Source: Cruoricaptor ignavus (lineage in GTDB: Bacteria; Bacteroidota; Bacteroidia; Flavobacteriales; Weeksellaceae). From it: a DNA stretch of 64,000 nucleotides. Every line of letters starts with the position of its first letter. Positions within the stretch are counted from its first letter, which is position 1. The stretch is taken from contig NZ_FQYI01000009.1 of the NCBI RefSeq assembly GCF_900141665.1, forward strand, positions 18,660 to 82,659. The letters are read 5' to 3'. Positions 47,824 to 58,042 of this stretch are shown piece after piece. The notes under the pieces were generated by a model that was not told where the DNA came from, ran no database searches, and saw only the letters and a program-made list of their open reading frames with translations. The position numbers and the translations under genes were made by a program.

Positions 47824-49236
47824 ATGTTAAAAAAAAGTATAGCAGCAGCATTCCTTACCGCTGCATTCAGCACTGCTTGGGCGCAGGATGTCTCTACCGT
47901 CAGGAATGCGGTGGAAGTCTATGATACCACACCCCAGGGCTCCGCAAAATACAATGCAATGGCTGGAGCTATGGGCGCCCTTGGTGGGGATATAAGCTCC
48001 GTAAATGTGAACCCTGCCGGTGTGGGAGTGGCCATCGCCAGCGATGTATCGGCGTCGCTACTCATTCAGAGTAATAAAAATGAAAGCACCCTCTTCGGTG
48101 AGGGCAACAGCTTTAAAATTAACAATGCTAATGTCGGGCAGGCTGGTGGCATCCTTGTTTTCAACACGGAGGGCGGCAACACGAAGATTAAAAATGTGAA
48201 TCTCGGATTTAGTTTTTCCTCGAAATCTGCGGAAGAATATCTCGAGAGCCGTGGGCAGAACAGCATTACCTTCCAATTCCCAGAGGATCAGCTCCAATTT
48301 GTGCGTCACGCGTATGACAGAACGGGAAATGTGGCTAAAACTACCCTGGCTGCGGGTGCGAATTACGATCACAGACTCTATTTTGGTATCGGTTTGAACC
48401 TTCATAATGCGAGCATCGACCAATACGATACTGCGTCTATGCGCTCCGTGGCAGAAAATTTAACTGACAGCTACTTCAAACAATACACGCCCTACGGGGA
48501 AGACGGAACCGGATTTTCTGCCAACATAGGCGTGATTGGTAAAATCAATAACCAAATCCGCCTGGGGCTGGCGCTGGAAACTCCCACCTGGTGGAATATC
48601 GACAGAAGCTATTATTACTACAGCCCTGTAAACTCCAATGACGATGGACTTTATACTGAATCACGCGATTTACGCACCCCGATGAAGCTTTCGGCAAGTG
48701 CGGCAATTGTGCCTTCGAAAAATTTTGCCTTCAATGTGGATTTAATCCAAGGCGTCAGCAAACCGAAATTCACCACTGGAGATAAGGACCTGGAGGATGA
48801 ACTGAACAGCTTTTTCGAGGACGGAAAAAACAGCACGGAGGTGCGCGTAGGAGCGGAATACCGCATTAATCAGTTCAGAATTCGTGGCGGCTATGGATTT
48901 GCATCCAATCCTTTTGGCGACAGAAACCTTTACACCGTGGCGCAAAACAACACGGCAAGCCAGTTGAAGTACGACAATCTCTACGCTGGCACGCGCAACA
49001 CTTTTGGCTTCGGGCTGGGCTATGATTTCAAGTCATTTTATGTGGATGCGGCTTACCAGAATATCAGCTCTAAATTTTCCAACCCTTTCCTGTATGGAAA
49101 TGACCTGGCAGGCACGCAATATTTTTCCACAAATTATTCTAATCCAAACGGCTATTTCGGGAACGACGGATCCGTAGTATCCGAGGTGAAGAATACCCAA
49201 AACAACTTTACAGTAACGCTCGGCTGGAGATTTTAA
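47824..49236 (+). CDS. OmpP1/FadL-family outer membrane transporter
   Basis: A signal peptide (MLKKSIAAAFLTAAFSTAWA) leads a 470-residue beta-barrel. The N-terminal mature part (YDTTPQGSAKYNAMAGAMGALGGDISSVNVNPAGVG) is the FadL/OmpP1 hallmark, with NPAG. The barrel ends FTVTLGWRF with the C-terminal aromatic residue. FadL proteins take up fatty acids and other hydrophobic compounds; Flavobacteriia paralogues often are called hemin receptors without proof. A lipoprotein gene lies directly upstream and a terminator follows. Confidence 0.88.
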   Translation: MLKKSIAAAFLTAAFSTAWAQDVSTVRNAVEVYDTTPQGSAKYNAMAGAMGALGGDISSVNVNPAGVGVAIASDVSASLLIQSNKNESTLFGEGNSFKINNANVGQAGGILVFNTEGGNTKIKNVNLGFSFSSKSAEEYLESRGQNSITFQFPEDQLQFVRHAYDRTGNVAKTTLAAGANYDHRLYFGIGLNLHNASIDQYDTASMRSVAENLTDSYFKQYTPYGEDGTGFSANIGVIGKINNQIRLGLALETPTWWNIDRSYYYYSPVNSNDDGLYTESRDLRTPMKLSASAAIVPSKNFAFNVDLIQGVSKPKFTTGDKDLEDELNSFFEDGKNSTEVRVGAEYRINQFRIRGGYGFASNPFGDRNLYTVAQNNTASQLKYDNLYAGTRNTFGFGLGYDFKSFYVDAAYQNISSKFSNPFLYGNDLAGTQYFSTNYSNPNGYFGNDGSVVSEVKNTQNNFTVTLGWRF

Positions 49237-49257
49237 TATTTTATGAGAATTTAGCGA

Positions 49258-49289
49258 ATAACTTCGGGCGAAAATCCGAAGTTTTTTTT
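49258..49289. terminator. Terminator after the OmpP1-like gene
   Basis: AACTTCGG (49260-49267) pairs with CCGAAGTT (49276-49283) and is followed by T. It lies between two convergent genes. Confidence 0.8.
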
Positions 49290-49290
49290 G

Positions 49291-49980
49291 TTAATGGTAA
49301 TGGAAATTGTGGCTGAGCAAGGCTAAGGCTATGCCGGAAACCACGAGCAGAATTTTCTGCCAATCGATATTATGATTTTTATTCGATTCAAAAATGATGA
49401 CGGATGCGATGTGCAGGAAGATTCCGCCAACTACCGCCAAAAAGTACGGCTGAAGCGATGCATCGAAAAAGCGGCCAAGCCACATACCAAGCGGCGAAGC
49501 GATTGCAAAAAGCGCCACGGTGAGCATTCCGCCGAAATTGATTTTTTTCGAACCGAAAAGGAAGGCGCCCAACACAAAGGAACTGGGCAGGTTGTGGAAC
49601 AAAATTCCGAGCAGGTAGGGCGAAATTTCGCGCGGATTTTCCGCCAAAGGTATGCCTTCGATAAAGGCGTGTACAACGAGCCCAATAATCAGCGAAAGCG
49701 GCAGAATGCCCTGGGAATCGCGCTGATGAATGTGACCGTGCTCGAAGCCTTTGGTTAAACTTTCCAAAACCAGCTGCAGCAAAACGCCGGCTACCACGAA
49801 AATCCCAATACCGTGGATTCCCGATGAATATACGGCTGGAAACACTTCGTTCAGGCAAATGGCGATGAGAAAGCCCGCCGCAAAAACGAGCAGGTTTTTC
49901 GCCAAAACTTTCTGGCGGCCAAACTTCGCACCCACTAAAGCGCCGACAACCACGCTGAGAATCAACAGAACTTCAACCAC
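49291..49980 (-). CDS. ZIP-family metal ion transporter
   Basis: This 229-residue protein has about seven to eight membrane helices, as in ZIP transporters. The metal-binding helices are VVHAFIEGIPLAE (HxxxE-like) and LFHNLPSSFVLG, with a His-rich loop (HGHIHQRD) between helices. Zinc or another divalent cation is the likely substrate. The start is GTG; an upstream promoter element at 49988-49995 leaves almost no leader. It is divergent from the methyltransferase gene. Confidence 0.85.
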   Translation of the reverse strand: MVEVLLILSVVVGALVGAKFGRQKVLAKNLLVFAAGFLIAICLNEVFPAVYSSGIHGIGIFVVAGVLLQLVLESLTKGFEHGHIHQRDSQGILPLSLIIGLVVHAFIEGIPLAENPREISPYLLGILFHNLPSSFVLGAFLFGSKKINFGGMLTVALFAIASPLGMWLGRFFDASLQPYFLAVVGGIFLHIASVIIFESNKNHNIDWQKILLVVSGIALALLSHNFHYH

Positions 49981-49987
49981 AATTCTG

Positions 49988-50006
49988 CAAATTTAGAGTA
50001 AATTTG
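49988..50006. promoter_or_regulatory. Face-to-face promoter elements for the ZIP and methyltransferase genes
   Basis: TAAATTTG lies on the minus strand at 49988-49995 (for the ZIP gene) and on the plus strand at 49999-50006 (for the methyltransferase gene). The two boxes are 3 bases apart and point outward. Confidence 0.55.
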
Positions 50007-50026
50007 TCTTTGCGAAAAGTAAAATT

Positions 50027-51190
50027 GTGGACACAGAAAATCTGGAAATTCAAATCAAAACATTTTTCGGGCTGGAAGAAGTGCTGGCAGCGGAAATCCA
50101 AAAGTTGGGCGGCAGAAATGTGGCGGCGAAAAACCGCGCTGTAAGCTGCACCGGCGATTTGGGATTTCTTTACAAAATCAATTATTCCGCAAGAACAGCG
50201 GTGAAAATCCTGGTTCCGATATTTTCGTTCAAGGCCTTAAATGAGCAAAAATATTATGACAAATTGGCGCGTTTTGACTGGTCGGAATTTATGGATGTGT
50301 CCCAAACCTTCGCCATAGATGCCACGGTAAATTCCAACCTCTTCACGCATTCCCGCTTTATGACGCTGAAAATGAAGGATGCCATCGTGGATTTTTTTCA
50401 GGAAAAATTCCACAGAAGACCGGACATAGACACGAGAAATCCGGACATCAAATTTCACCTGCATATCGACAGAGACTTGGTGACCATCTCGCTTGATTCT
50501 TCCGGCGAACCGCTCTACAAAAGAGGCTACCGAAAAGCGCAGGGCAAAGCGCCGCTGAATGAAGTTCTGGCAGCAGGAATGCTTCAAATCGCAGGCTGGG
50601 ATGGCAAAGGCAACTTCTTGGACCCAATGTGTGGCAGCGGAACCCTGCTCATCGAAGCGGCAATGATGGCGATGGAACTTCCGGCGCAGATTTTCCGGGA
50701 ATCCTTCGGTTTCCAAAACTGGAAAAATTATGACGACGAACTTTTCACGAAAATCAAGAATTTCCGACTGAATAAAATTCAGGAATTCAGCGGGAAAATC
50801 ATTGGCTACGATGCTGAAAATGAGGCAATTGAAAATGCGAGGAAAAATATTGCAGCGGCAGAACTTGAGGATGTAATTGAAATAGAGCAGAGAAATTTCT
50901 TCGATACGAAAAAAGAACATTTTCCTTTGCTGATGGTTTTCAATCCACCGTATGATGAACGGATGAAAATTCAGGATTACGATTTTTACAAAAAAATAGG
51001 CGATACCTTCAAAAATCAATATCCTAATACTTTGGCCTGGATCATCACTTCTGACCTTGACGCTGCGAAAAAAATCGGACTTAGGCCTTCACGAAAAATC
51101 AAACTTTTCAACGGAAAATTGGAAACAAGATTCCTGCAATACGAAATGTATGAAGGGTCGAAGAAACAGAAATATACTGATAATCAATAA
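50027..51190 (+). CDS. THUMP-domain class I rRNA methyltransferase (RlmL/YpsC-like)
   Basis: This enzyme should methylate 23S rRNA guanosine at N2, as RlmL does for G2445 in E. coli. The N-terminal THUMP domain (about residues 40-150) precedes FLDPMCGSGTLLIEAAMMAM (SAM-binding) and the catalytic NPPYDERM. Length is 387 residues and the start is GTG. The exact position modified is inferred from the family. The glycosyltransferase follows after 3 bases. Confidence 0.88.
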   Translation: MDTENLEIQIKTFFGLEEVLAAEIQKLGGRNVAAKNRAVSCTGDLGFLYKINYSARTAVKILVPIFSFKALNEQKYYDKLARFDWSEFMDVSQTFAIDATVNSNLFTHSRFMTLKMKDAIVDFFQEKFHRRPDIDTRNPDIKFHLHIDRDLVTISLDSSGEPLYKRGYRKAQGKAPLNEVLAAGMLQIAGWDGKGNFLDPMCGSGTLLIEAAMMAMELPAQIFRESFGFQNWKNYDDELFTKIKNFRLNKIQEFSGKIIGYDAENEAIENARKNIAAAELEDVIEIEQRNFFDTKKEHFPLLMVFNPPYDERMKIQDYDFYKKIGDTFKNQYPNTLAWIITSDLDAAKKIGLRPSRKIKLFNGKLETRFLQYEMYEGSKKQKYTDNQ

Positions 51191-51193
51191 TTT

Positions 51194-52195
51194 GTGAAAC
51201 CTACTTTTTCCATCGTCATTACAATATTCAACCGGAAGGATGAACTTTTCGAACTGCTAAATTCGCTGGCTTTTCAGACGGATAAGGATTTCGAAGTCAT
51301 CGTTGTGGACGATGGTTCTCAAATTTCACTTTTACCAACAATTGAGCTTTTTAATGAAAGATTGGCAATTCAGTTTTTTCGCAAAGAAAATTCTGGCCCT
51401 GGTTTGTCGAGAAATTTCGGTGCGAGAAAATCCAACGGTGAATGGCTGATTTTCCTGGATTCTGATGTGATTCTGGAAAAGGATTACATTGCTAATGTGC
51501 GACGAAATATCGCGGAAATTCCGTGCGATGCCTTTGGCGGTGCAGACCGAGCGCACAAAGGTTTCAACCTGATGCAGAAAGGGATTTCGTACGCGATGAC
51601 TTCCGTGCTGACAACCGGCGGAATTCGCGGAAGCAAAAAAGCAGTGACGAAATTTCAGCCGCGAAGTTTCAATATGGGCGTGAAAAAATCGGCGTTTCTG
51701 GAAGTGGGCGGTTTTTCGGAAATGCGTGTAGGCGAAGACCCAGATTTATCGATGAAACTTTGGGAAAACGGCTTCACTACGGCGTTTTTCGATGGCATCG
51801 CGGTTTACCACAAAAGGCGTGTGGATTTGGGAAAATTCTCAAAACAGGTGTATCAGTTTGGCTGCGCAAGACCGATTCTCAACCAAAGACATCCAAAATT
51901 CGTGAAGCTCAGCTTTGCATTTCCATCGCTGTTTTTGATTGGCTACTTCCTCGCCTTCATCGAATACTTCGTGCTGAAACAGGGCTTCGTATTGGCGCTT
52001 TACGGCCTTTACACGCTGCTCGTATTTTTCCACGCAATGCTCACCACGATGAACATCAGCATCGCTGGAATCGCCGTAATCGCCACCTACATCCAGCATT
52101 TTTCGTATGGCTATGGCTTCCTGAAAACCTGGTTCCTTCTGAATGTGGTGAAGATGCAACCGAAGGAAGCCTTTCCGGAAGGCTTTAATGGATGA
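51194..52195 (+). CDS. Family 2 glycosyltransferase
   Basis: The N-terminal GT-A domain carries TFSIVITIFNRKDELFELL, VIVVDDGSQ and LIFLDSDV (DxD). VGGFSEMRVGEDPDLSMKLW holds the acceptor-binding ED motif. Two to three C-terminal membrane helices (FALALYGLYTLLVFF-like, FPSLFLIGYFLAFIEYFVL) suggest a membrane-bound enzyme of the polysaccharide or glycolipid type. Length is 333 residues, GTG start. The acceptor is unknown. It is close to the methyltransferase gene and likely shares its transcript. Confidence 0.87.
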   Translation: MKPTFSIVITIFNRKDELFELLNSLAFQTDKDFEVIVVDDGSQISLLPTIELFNERLAIQFFRKENSGPGLSRNFGARKSNGEWLIFLDSDVILEKDYIANVRRNIAEIPCDAFGGADRAHKGFNLMQKGISYAMTSVLTTGGIRGSKKAVTKFQPRSFNMGVKKSAFLEVGGFSEMRVGEDPDLSMKLWENGFTTAFFDGIAVYHKRRVDLGKFSKQVYQFGCARPILNQRHPKFVKLSFAFPSLFLIGYFLAFIEYFVLKQGFVLALYGLYTLLVFFHAMLTTMNISIAGIAVIATYIQHFSYGYGFLKTWFLLNVVKMQPKEAFPEGFNG

Positions 52196-52270
52196 TTAAT
52201 TATAATTGATTGATTACTAGTGAATTACATCTGTGCTTCAGCATCAAGCATTCATATTAGTTATCAATCG

Positions 52271-55200
52271 TCATTTATCACTTATAAAAATCCTTTCGCC
52301 TTTCGATCTTGCATTCATCTGTGGTGCGTAGTAATTTTGCAGCGTGCTGAAACCGTTGCTGAAACGGCCTGCCGCGTTGCAAACTAATTCATACTCAAAT
52401 ACATAGCGGCCTTTCGGCATATACTGGATGTAGAAATTCGTGCTCGCATCCTTCGTGCTCTGATAATAGCCCAGCGAATTTTTCCACTGATAGCCGGAAA
52501 GCACATCCACCGGCTCAAAACCTGCCGCCCTCATATCTTTCAGGTGCACAAATTCCAGGTTTCTGTCGGTATTCAGGATCAATCGTACGGATACCCTGTC
52601 GCCTATTTTCAGCGGTGTCTGCTCAGAGATTTTCTGCAACTGCTCGCCATTTTCCGTATTGATTTTACGGTAAATTTCCTTCGTGATTGAAATATAATTC
52701 TCGCTCGATTTTACCTTTTCCAAATCCTCATAATACTGCCAGAAAACGCCGCCCTGCATTATTCCTGCACCTGGTTTTGTAACGGTAACTTCCGCCAAAG
52801 ACTTATCGATTTCCTCAGGTTTCACCGTGGTTTTGATGTAGCCCGTAGCTTTCGCGTCAGGATTTGCTAATGGCTTGCCGCCCCAGATTATTGTAGCGCT
52901 GTCACTTTCCGCCGATGTCCAGGATTTGCCGCTGTTCACAATGGTGAAAATCACTTCTGCAGTGCTTCTCGAGGTATCCCAGCTCGAAACTTCCTTCTGT
53001 GTTATCAGCCAGATTTTCAGCTCTTCGATGAAATTCTCATCCTTCGGGCGAAGTTTCTGGAAGGCTTCCAACGCGCCCGAATGATTCACGATTTTAGATG
53101 AATACCAACCCCAGCTGTTCATATTTTCCTTCCAGTAAACGCCTTGTGTTTTCGTTTCCACCGAGGTTTCCTTCAGGTAAGTCAGCAATTTGTCCGACTG
53201 CGTTTTCAGCCCGTAAAAATCGAAAAGCAGCGCAGCACGGTGCAAGCCATAAAAAGTAAAATCGCGGATTTCTGCTTTTGGTGCCTTCTGAATAATCAGC
53301 GCTTTCAGCTGCGCTCCCTTCCCTTTCAGCGGAAATTCCTTTTCCCAATAATGCCGTGCATCCAGATAATTCAGCACGAAATTATTCCAAACATTTTTCT
53401 TTTCTAAATCGTAGTACCTAAGCGCTTCATTATCAACATATTTCACCAGTTTTTCTACCATTTTTTGCTGACTTCCAGCCTGATATTCCGCCAGATTTCC
53501 GCCAAGCCATTCACTAATTCTGCCCAAATTTTTCAGGATGTAAACCGATACATAATACGAGCTCGGCGAACCTTTCATCCATGAAAATCCACCGTCAGAA
53601 TTCTGCCACTCCTTCAGATCATCCCAGTCGGTTTTGATGGATTGCCGCATCGTATTGGCATCGAAAAGCCTCGCCAAATCCTGCTTTTGCTGCGCTTCGT
53701 GCTTGCTGCGGAACACCCACGGCGTTTCCTGCAAGAGCAGCTGTTTCAGTTCCTGATTTTTTTCCAGGTTGGATTTCAGCAAATCTTTCGACTGATATTC
53801 TTCGAAAACCTTCTGCAGCCTTGGATTTTGCCTGAAAATTTCACTTGCCAGAACATCGGCAAACCATTTGTTGAACTGAACATCTGCCGAAATATTTGCA
53901 TCTTCTTTCAAGCTCGGCAGCGCTAAAATTACTTCCCAAATTGGATTGGTGGTAAGTTCCAGCGTGTTCGCATAGTTTGAAGCGGTGGCAGATTGGTTTT
54001 CCGCTAAATTTTTCAGAGTAAAAGTTTTCGTCTCACCCTGCTTCACGAAAATCGGCTGAGCATCGGTGATTAGCATTCTGTTCGGCAAAATTGCCACGGC
54101 ATTCTGTTCGCCGTCCGAAAAGTTTCCGGCTTTTGCCACCACCTTTAAAATCACGGATTCTACGCCGTAAGGCACTTTTAAAATCCAGCTTGCCACGCTG
54201 TTTTCCGCGGCATTCACCGAAAAGTTTTGTGTAAAATTTTGTCCGAATTTTTCCGTGATATTTTCATTGGTAAAGGCATCCAGAACCTGCAGCTGCGCAC
54301 TTCCGCTCAAGGCCTTCGCCGAAAGATTTGAAATCCTCGCCTGAATTTGAATCTCATCATTTTCCCGCAAAAATCTTGGGAAATTCGGCGCCACGGAAAA
54401 TTCCTTCTGCGTTATCACATCCTTTTCCAGCGTGGCAGCACGGGCATCTTTGGTATGCGCCAAGAACATCAGCTTCCATTTCGTCAAAGCTTCCGGCGAA
54501 GTGAATTCAAAATGCACATTGCTATCCTGATCGGTAAGAAGATTTGGGTAGAAAAACGCCGTTTCCTGCAAATTTTGCCGTGCCTTAACTTTCTCTAAAT
54601 CAGCATGTTTTTCGGCAAAATCCGTTTTCTTAGTTTCCGCCAGATCTCTCGCTGATTCTGCGTAAGCCATCGTTTTTGCCGTCCTGTTTTTGCCGACACT
54701 CATTGCAGCAGGCGCCGCATCATACATTACATTGGCACTGTAAGCCACAGCATTTCCGTACTCCAGGCCTTCATTAAACCAATTGAATTTCGGCTCGGAA
54801 ATTCTGTAAGTTTCCAGGTATTTGAATTTTTTCCTCCAATAGATGCTTTCCAAACCTTCCCGATAATTGTCATAGCGGTGAAACCTCGAAGGGTTTCGGT
54901 AAAGCTTTTGCCAAGGGAAACGGTTTGCCGCAAAATTATCCAGCGATTTATCGTACATCGTAGCCAAAACTTCGGCATTTATTTTCTCGGAATTCCGTCC
55001 GGAAATTTTCACCGTCCATTTTTCTTTCGAGTTCGGCTCGATTTTATCTCGGAAAGTTACCGTCTCAATTTTCAGCGATTTATCTTCCTGATTTATCGGC
55101 AGCGTTAGGGTTTTTGTTTGAAAATCATTAAACGCAATGATTTGAAAATCAAGCTGTAGCGTTTCAATTTTCTCATCTTTCGGAATTTCCACCGCATATT

Positions 55201-58042
55201 CATAAAGCCCGTTTTTCATCGCAATCTCGTGCGGTTTTACATTTCCGTCGCCGTTTTGTAGAAATATTTTCAGCTGTGCATCTGGCACCGAAGAATAAAC
55301 GAAGATGCGTGCTTTTTCGCCGCGGTTAAAGGATTTTTTCTCGGGCAAAACTTCCAGCATTGTGCGCGGGAAATTTTTCCCGGATTTATCCCAAACTGTC
55401 AAATATTGCGTTGTGCGGATGGTATCATTGCCCTCCACATTGAAAAATTCCAGGCGGTAAGTTCCGGCTTCCAACTTACCCAGCGAGATTTCCGCATTGC
55501 CGGACGGCTGCTGGGTTTTGTTTAAAATTAACTTTTCAGTGGGCCAGTTTTCCGTCAAATCTTCCTTGCTGAAGCGGTCGTTCGGGAATTTTCTTACGAA
55601 TTCCTCCCTGCTCATTTTTGGCAAATCCTGAATTTCACTGCGGAAATTTTTGCGGAAAATCTGCTGCGGTTCTCTCAGTTTTTCCAGCCTGATTTGGTAA
55701 GGTTTCTGTAAATTTTCACCGCTGTAGTTTTTTGTTTCTACTTTTATTTTTGCCTCTTCACCGCTGAAAATTTTCCCGATATTTTCCGACGAAATGTAAT
55801 GCGAAACGCTTGCTACGGTTATCGTTTTCGTTGCGCTCTGCGTTTCTCCGTTGATGTCCGTTACATCCGCTGAAATTTCAAAATTATCCACCTGAATTCC
55901 TTCCTGTGTTTCATCTTTTTTCAGGTCAATTTTTATTGTAAATTCACCGCGCTCATTGGTTTTCGTTTCGCCAAGAATTGAATTTTCGTTATCTTCCCTT
56001 GGCTCAAACCACGGGAAATAACGCCAGCGCATATTCCGCTTTTTTATCTCAAAATTTACGGCAGTATTGCTAAGCGGAACGCCTGAAAAACTCGCTGCTT
56101 TGCCCTTCAGTTCAATGGTTTCGCCGTATTTGTAATCGTTTTTCAGCGGCTCAAAAGCCACCTCAAATTTCGGCCGCTTATATTCTTCAACCCTGAAACT
56201 TTTGTATTCATTACCGATTTTTATGGAAAAATATCCGTTCAACTTTCCGTGGGGCAGAACGAAATTACCGCTGTAAGAACCGAATTCATTCGCCGTAAAT
56301 TCCTTAGTTTGAAGAATTTCACGATTGGCATCAAGCAGCGAAACCGACTGAGAAATTCCAGCATTCACCATCTCTTTTTCGCCGTTCAGTTTTGTGTTTA
56401 TTACTTTAAAATAAACAGTTTGCCCAGGGCGGTAAATCGCTCTGTCTAAAAAAATCTGAGAGCGCGAATTAGGATGATCTCTGTGGAAAAATTCGCGATT
56501 ATTGAAATTAAACAATTCAAAATTATTGCCACGAAGTTTTACGAATCTTTTATAATTGTAGTCGTTTCCACCTACAAAAGAAAACCTTCCCTGTTCATCC
56601 GTCATCGTGGAAAATTTCCCTACTTTTTCATCTCTAAAAATTTCGACCGGAATATTTGGAACCGGCTTTCCATTTTCACGATTTACAAGTTGATAAATTT
56701 TCGAATGCTGATTTTCGCTTGGTGCGATTTCAATAATTCTGTATTCCGAAGCAATGAAATAAAACTGCTCTTTATCTTTATCTAATTGATATTCAATAAT
56801 ATAAATCCCTGAAGGCAATGCTGGAATTTCCACTGAAGTTTTGTAGGATTTATAATCATTCTTCGAAGGAAGTGTAAAATTTTCTGTTGTAAAAAGTTTT
56901 TTCTTTACGGAAGAAATAGGGAATTTGTAACTATGAAATAGATGATTCTTAAAACTTTCTGCATCAGCTACCTGAAAAATATTCAGCGTAAATTTTTCAA
57001 TATTTTTATGTTCTGCAACCAGATGAATTGGCTTGTCACTTTGCGTAACAAGCTCATAATCAAGCGTTAAGGTCGATTGGATAATTTCATTTACCTCATT
57101 AATTATGACATTGATGAATTTTGAATTTTTATAGCTATTTTTTGCATTTTCCAAAATTTCAAGTGCCTTTATATTTTCTCCTTTTCTCCGATAAAGATTG
57201 GCAATATCTTCTGCGATAAAAATTTTGTAATCGTTTTTGTCAGCCGAATTATAAAGCCGCTCAAGCTGCGAAATCTCATTCTTGCATTTCGACTTATCAC
57301 AATTAAATTTCAACTTCAAATGCTGGAATCTCAGCTTAGTATTTCCTGAATTTACGGCAACCCTTTCATCATATATCTCATTGATTTTCTGATGATTAGC
57401 CTTAATTTCATTCGCTGTGAAAAGTGGATCGTCATCCAAAAATTCTATCTGCTGAATTGCAACCCAATCGGCTAAAGTTGGCGTGAATTCTAAATCAAAA
57501 TCATTCTGAAAAATTTTCTGATAAGGTTTCAAACTCACCTTCTGCAACTGTGGCTTTTCAGCCTCCAATTCATTGAAAAATTTCAGAAGATAATTCTTAA
57601 AATCCAGTTTTGTCCAAGTTTCAATCTGCGTAACATCCTGATTATCAATACTTGTCCGTTGATTGATGCTCCAACTATTTTGCTGGTAATATTCGTAGAA
57701 AAAAGAGCCAAGCAACACTTTGTAAAGCAACCGGTCCTGATTTTTCAGCTGCTTTTCCACAGTGCTAAGTTTCGTGAAAAACTGCGTAGCCACATCATTT
57801 TTCTCGTCATCATAAGTATTGTTCACGATGCTGAATTCTGATTTCAGCGAACGGATTAATTCCGCCGAATTGCTTTCTCTCAGGGCTCTTTCCTGAATTT
57901 CCAAAATCAGCGGAAGGTTACTTTTGTAGCGGCCTTCCCTGTAATTGCTCTCGATTTTTTTCCATTGTTGTTCGTAGAAATTCTGTCCGAAAACTGGCAT
58001 CATTCCGAAAAATAGTATAAAGATTAGGAGATATTTTTTCAT
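52271..58042 (-). CDS. Giant alpha-2-macroglobulin-family protein lacking the thioester
   Basis: Bacterial alpha-2-macroglobulins are periplasmic protease traps. This 1923-residue protein has a signal peptide (MKKYLLIFILFFGMMPVFGQ). The N-terminal part holds MG-type beta domains and FLDRAIYRPGQTVYFKVINT, typical of the family. The bait region lies about residues 1100-1170 and is followed by the A2M domain. The usual thioester motif C-x-E-Q aligns with S1385-A-D-V in ISADVQFNKWFADVL, so no covalent trapping is possible. The toroid follows (SDGGFSWMKGSPSSYYVSVY, ARHYWEKEFPLKG). The ATG at 58042 begins the signal peptide. It is not next to pbpC, as it is in many other bacteria. Confidence 0.9.
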   Translation of the reverse strand: MKKYLLIFILFFGMMPVFGQNFYEQQWKKIESNYREGRYKSNLPLILEIQERALRESNSAELIRSLKSEFSIVNNTYDDEKNDVATQFFTKLSTVEKQLKNQDRLLYKVLLGSFFYEYYQQNSWSINQRTSIDNQDVTQIETWTKLDFKNYLLKFFNELEAEKPQLQKVSLKPYQKIFQNDFDLEFTPTLADWVAIQQIEFLDDDPLFTANEIKANHQKINEIYDERVAVNSGNTKLRFQHLKLKFNCDKSKCKNEISQLERLYNSADKNDYKIFIAEDIANLYRRKGENIKALEILENAKNSYKNSKFINVIINEVNEIIQSTLTLDYELVTQSDKPIHLVAEHKNIEKFTLNIFQVADAESFKNHLFHSYKFPISSVKKKLFTTENFTLPSKNDYKSYKTSVEIPALPSGIYIIEYQLDKDKEQFYFIASEYRIIEIAPSENQHSKIYQLVNRENGKPVPNIPVEIFRDEKVGKFSTMTDEQGRFSFVGGNDYNYKRFVKLRGNNFELFNFNNREFFHRDHPNSRSQIFLDRAIYRPGQTVYFKVINTKLNGEKEMVNAGISQSVSLLDANREILQTKEFTANEFGSYSGNFVLPHGKLNGYFSIKIGNEYKSFRVEEYKRPKFEVAFEPLKNDYKYGETIELKGKAASFSGVPLSNTAVNFEIKKRNMRWRYFPWFEPREDNENSILGETKTNERGEFTIKIDLKKDETQEGIQVDNFEISADVTDINGETQSATKTITVASVSHYISSENIGKIFSGEEAKIKVETKNYSGENLQKPYQIRLEKLREPQQIFRKNFRSEIQDLPKMSREEFVRKFPNDRFSKEDLTENWPTEKLILNKTQQPSGNAEISLGKLEAGTYRLEFFNVEGNDTIRTTQYLTVWDKSGKNFPRTMLEVLPEKKSFNRGEKARIFVYSSVPDAQLKIFLQNGDGNVKPHEIAMKNGLYEYAVEIPKDEKIETLQLDFQIIAFNDFQTKTLTLPINQEDKSLKIETVTFRDKIEPNSKEKWTVKISGRNSEKINAEVLATMYDKSLDNFAANRFPWQKLYRNPSRFHRYDNYREGLESIYWRKKFKYLETYRISEPKFNWFNEGLEYGNAVAYSANVMYDAAPAAMSVGKNRTAKTMAYAESARDLAETKKTDFAEKHADLEKVKARQNLQETAFFYPNLLTDQDSNVHFEFTSPEALTKWKLMFLAHTKDARAATLEKDVITQKEFSVAPNFPRFLRENDEIQIQARISNLSAKALSGSAQLQVLDAFTNENITEKFGQNFTQNFSVNAAENSVASWILKVPYGVESVILKVVAKAGNFSDGEQNAVAILPNRMLITDAQPIFVKQGETKTFTLKNLAENQSATASNYANTLELTTNPIWEVILALPSLKEDANISADVQFNKWFADVLASEIFRQNPRLQKVFEEYQSKDLLKSNLEKNQELKQLLLQETPWVFRSKHEAQQKQDLARLFDANTMRQSIKTDWDDLKEWQNSDGGFSWMKGSPSSYYVSVYILKNLGRISEWLGGNLAEYQAGSQQKMVEKLVKYVDNEALRYYDLEKKNVWNNFVLNYLDARHYWEKEFPLKGKGAQLKALIIQKAPKAEIRDFTFYGLHRAALLFDFYGLKTQSDKLLTYLKETSVETKTQGVYWKENMNSWGWYSSKIVNHSGALEAFQKLRPKDENFIEELKIWLITQKEVSSWDTSRSTAEVIFTIVNSGKSWTSAESDSATIIWGGKPLANPDAKATGYIKTTVKPEEIDKSLAEVTVTKPGAGIMQGGVFWQYYEDLEKVKSSENYISITKEIYRKINTENGEQLQKISEQTPLKIGDRVSVRLILNTDRNLEFVHLKDMRAAGFEPVDVLSGYQWKNSLGYYQSTKDASTNFYIQYMPKGRYVFEYELVCNAAGRFSNGFSTLQNYYAPQMNARSKGERIFISDK

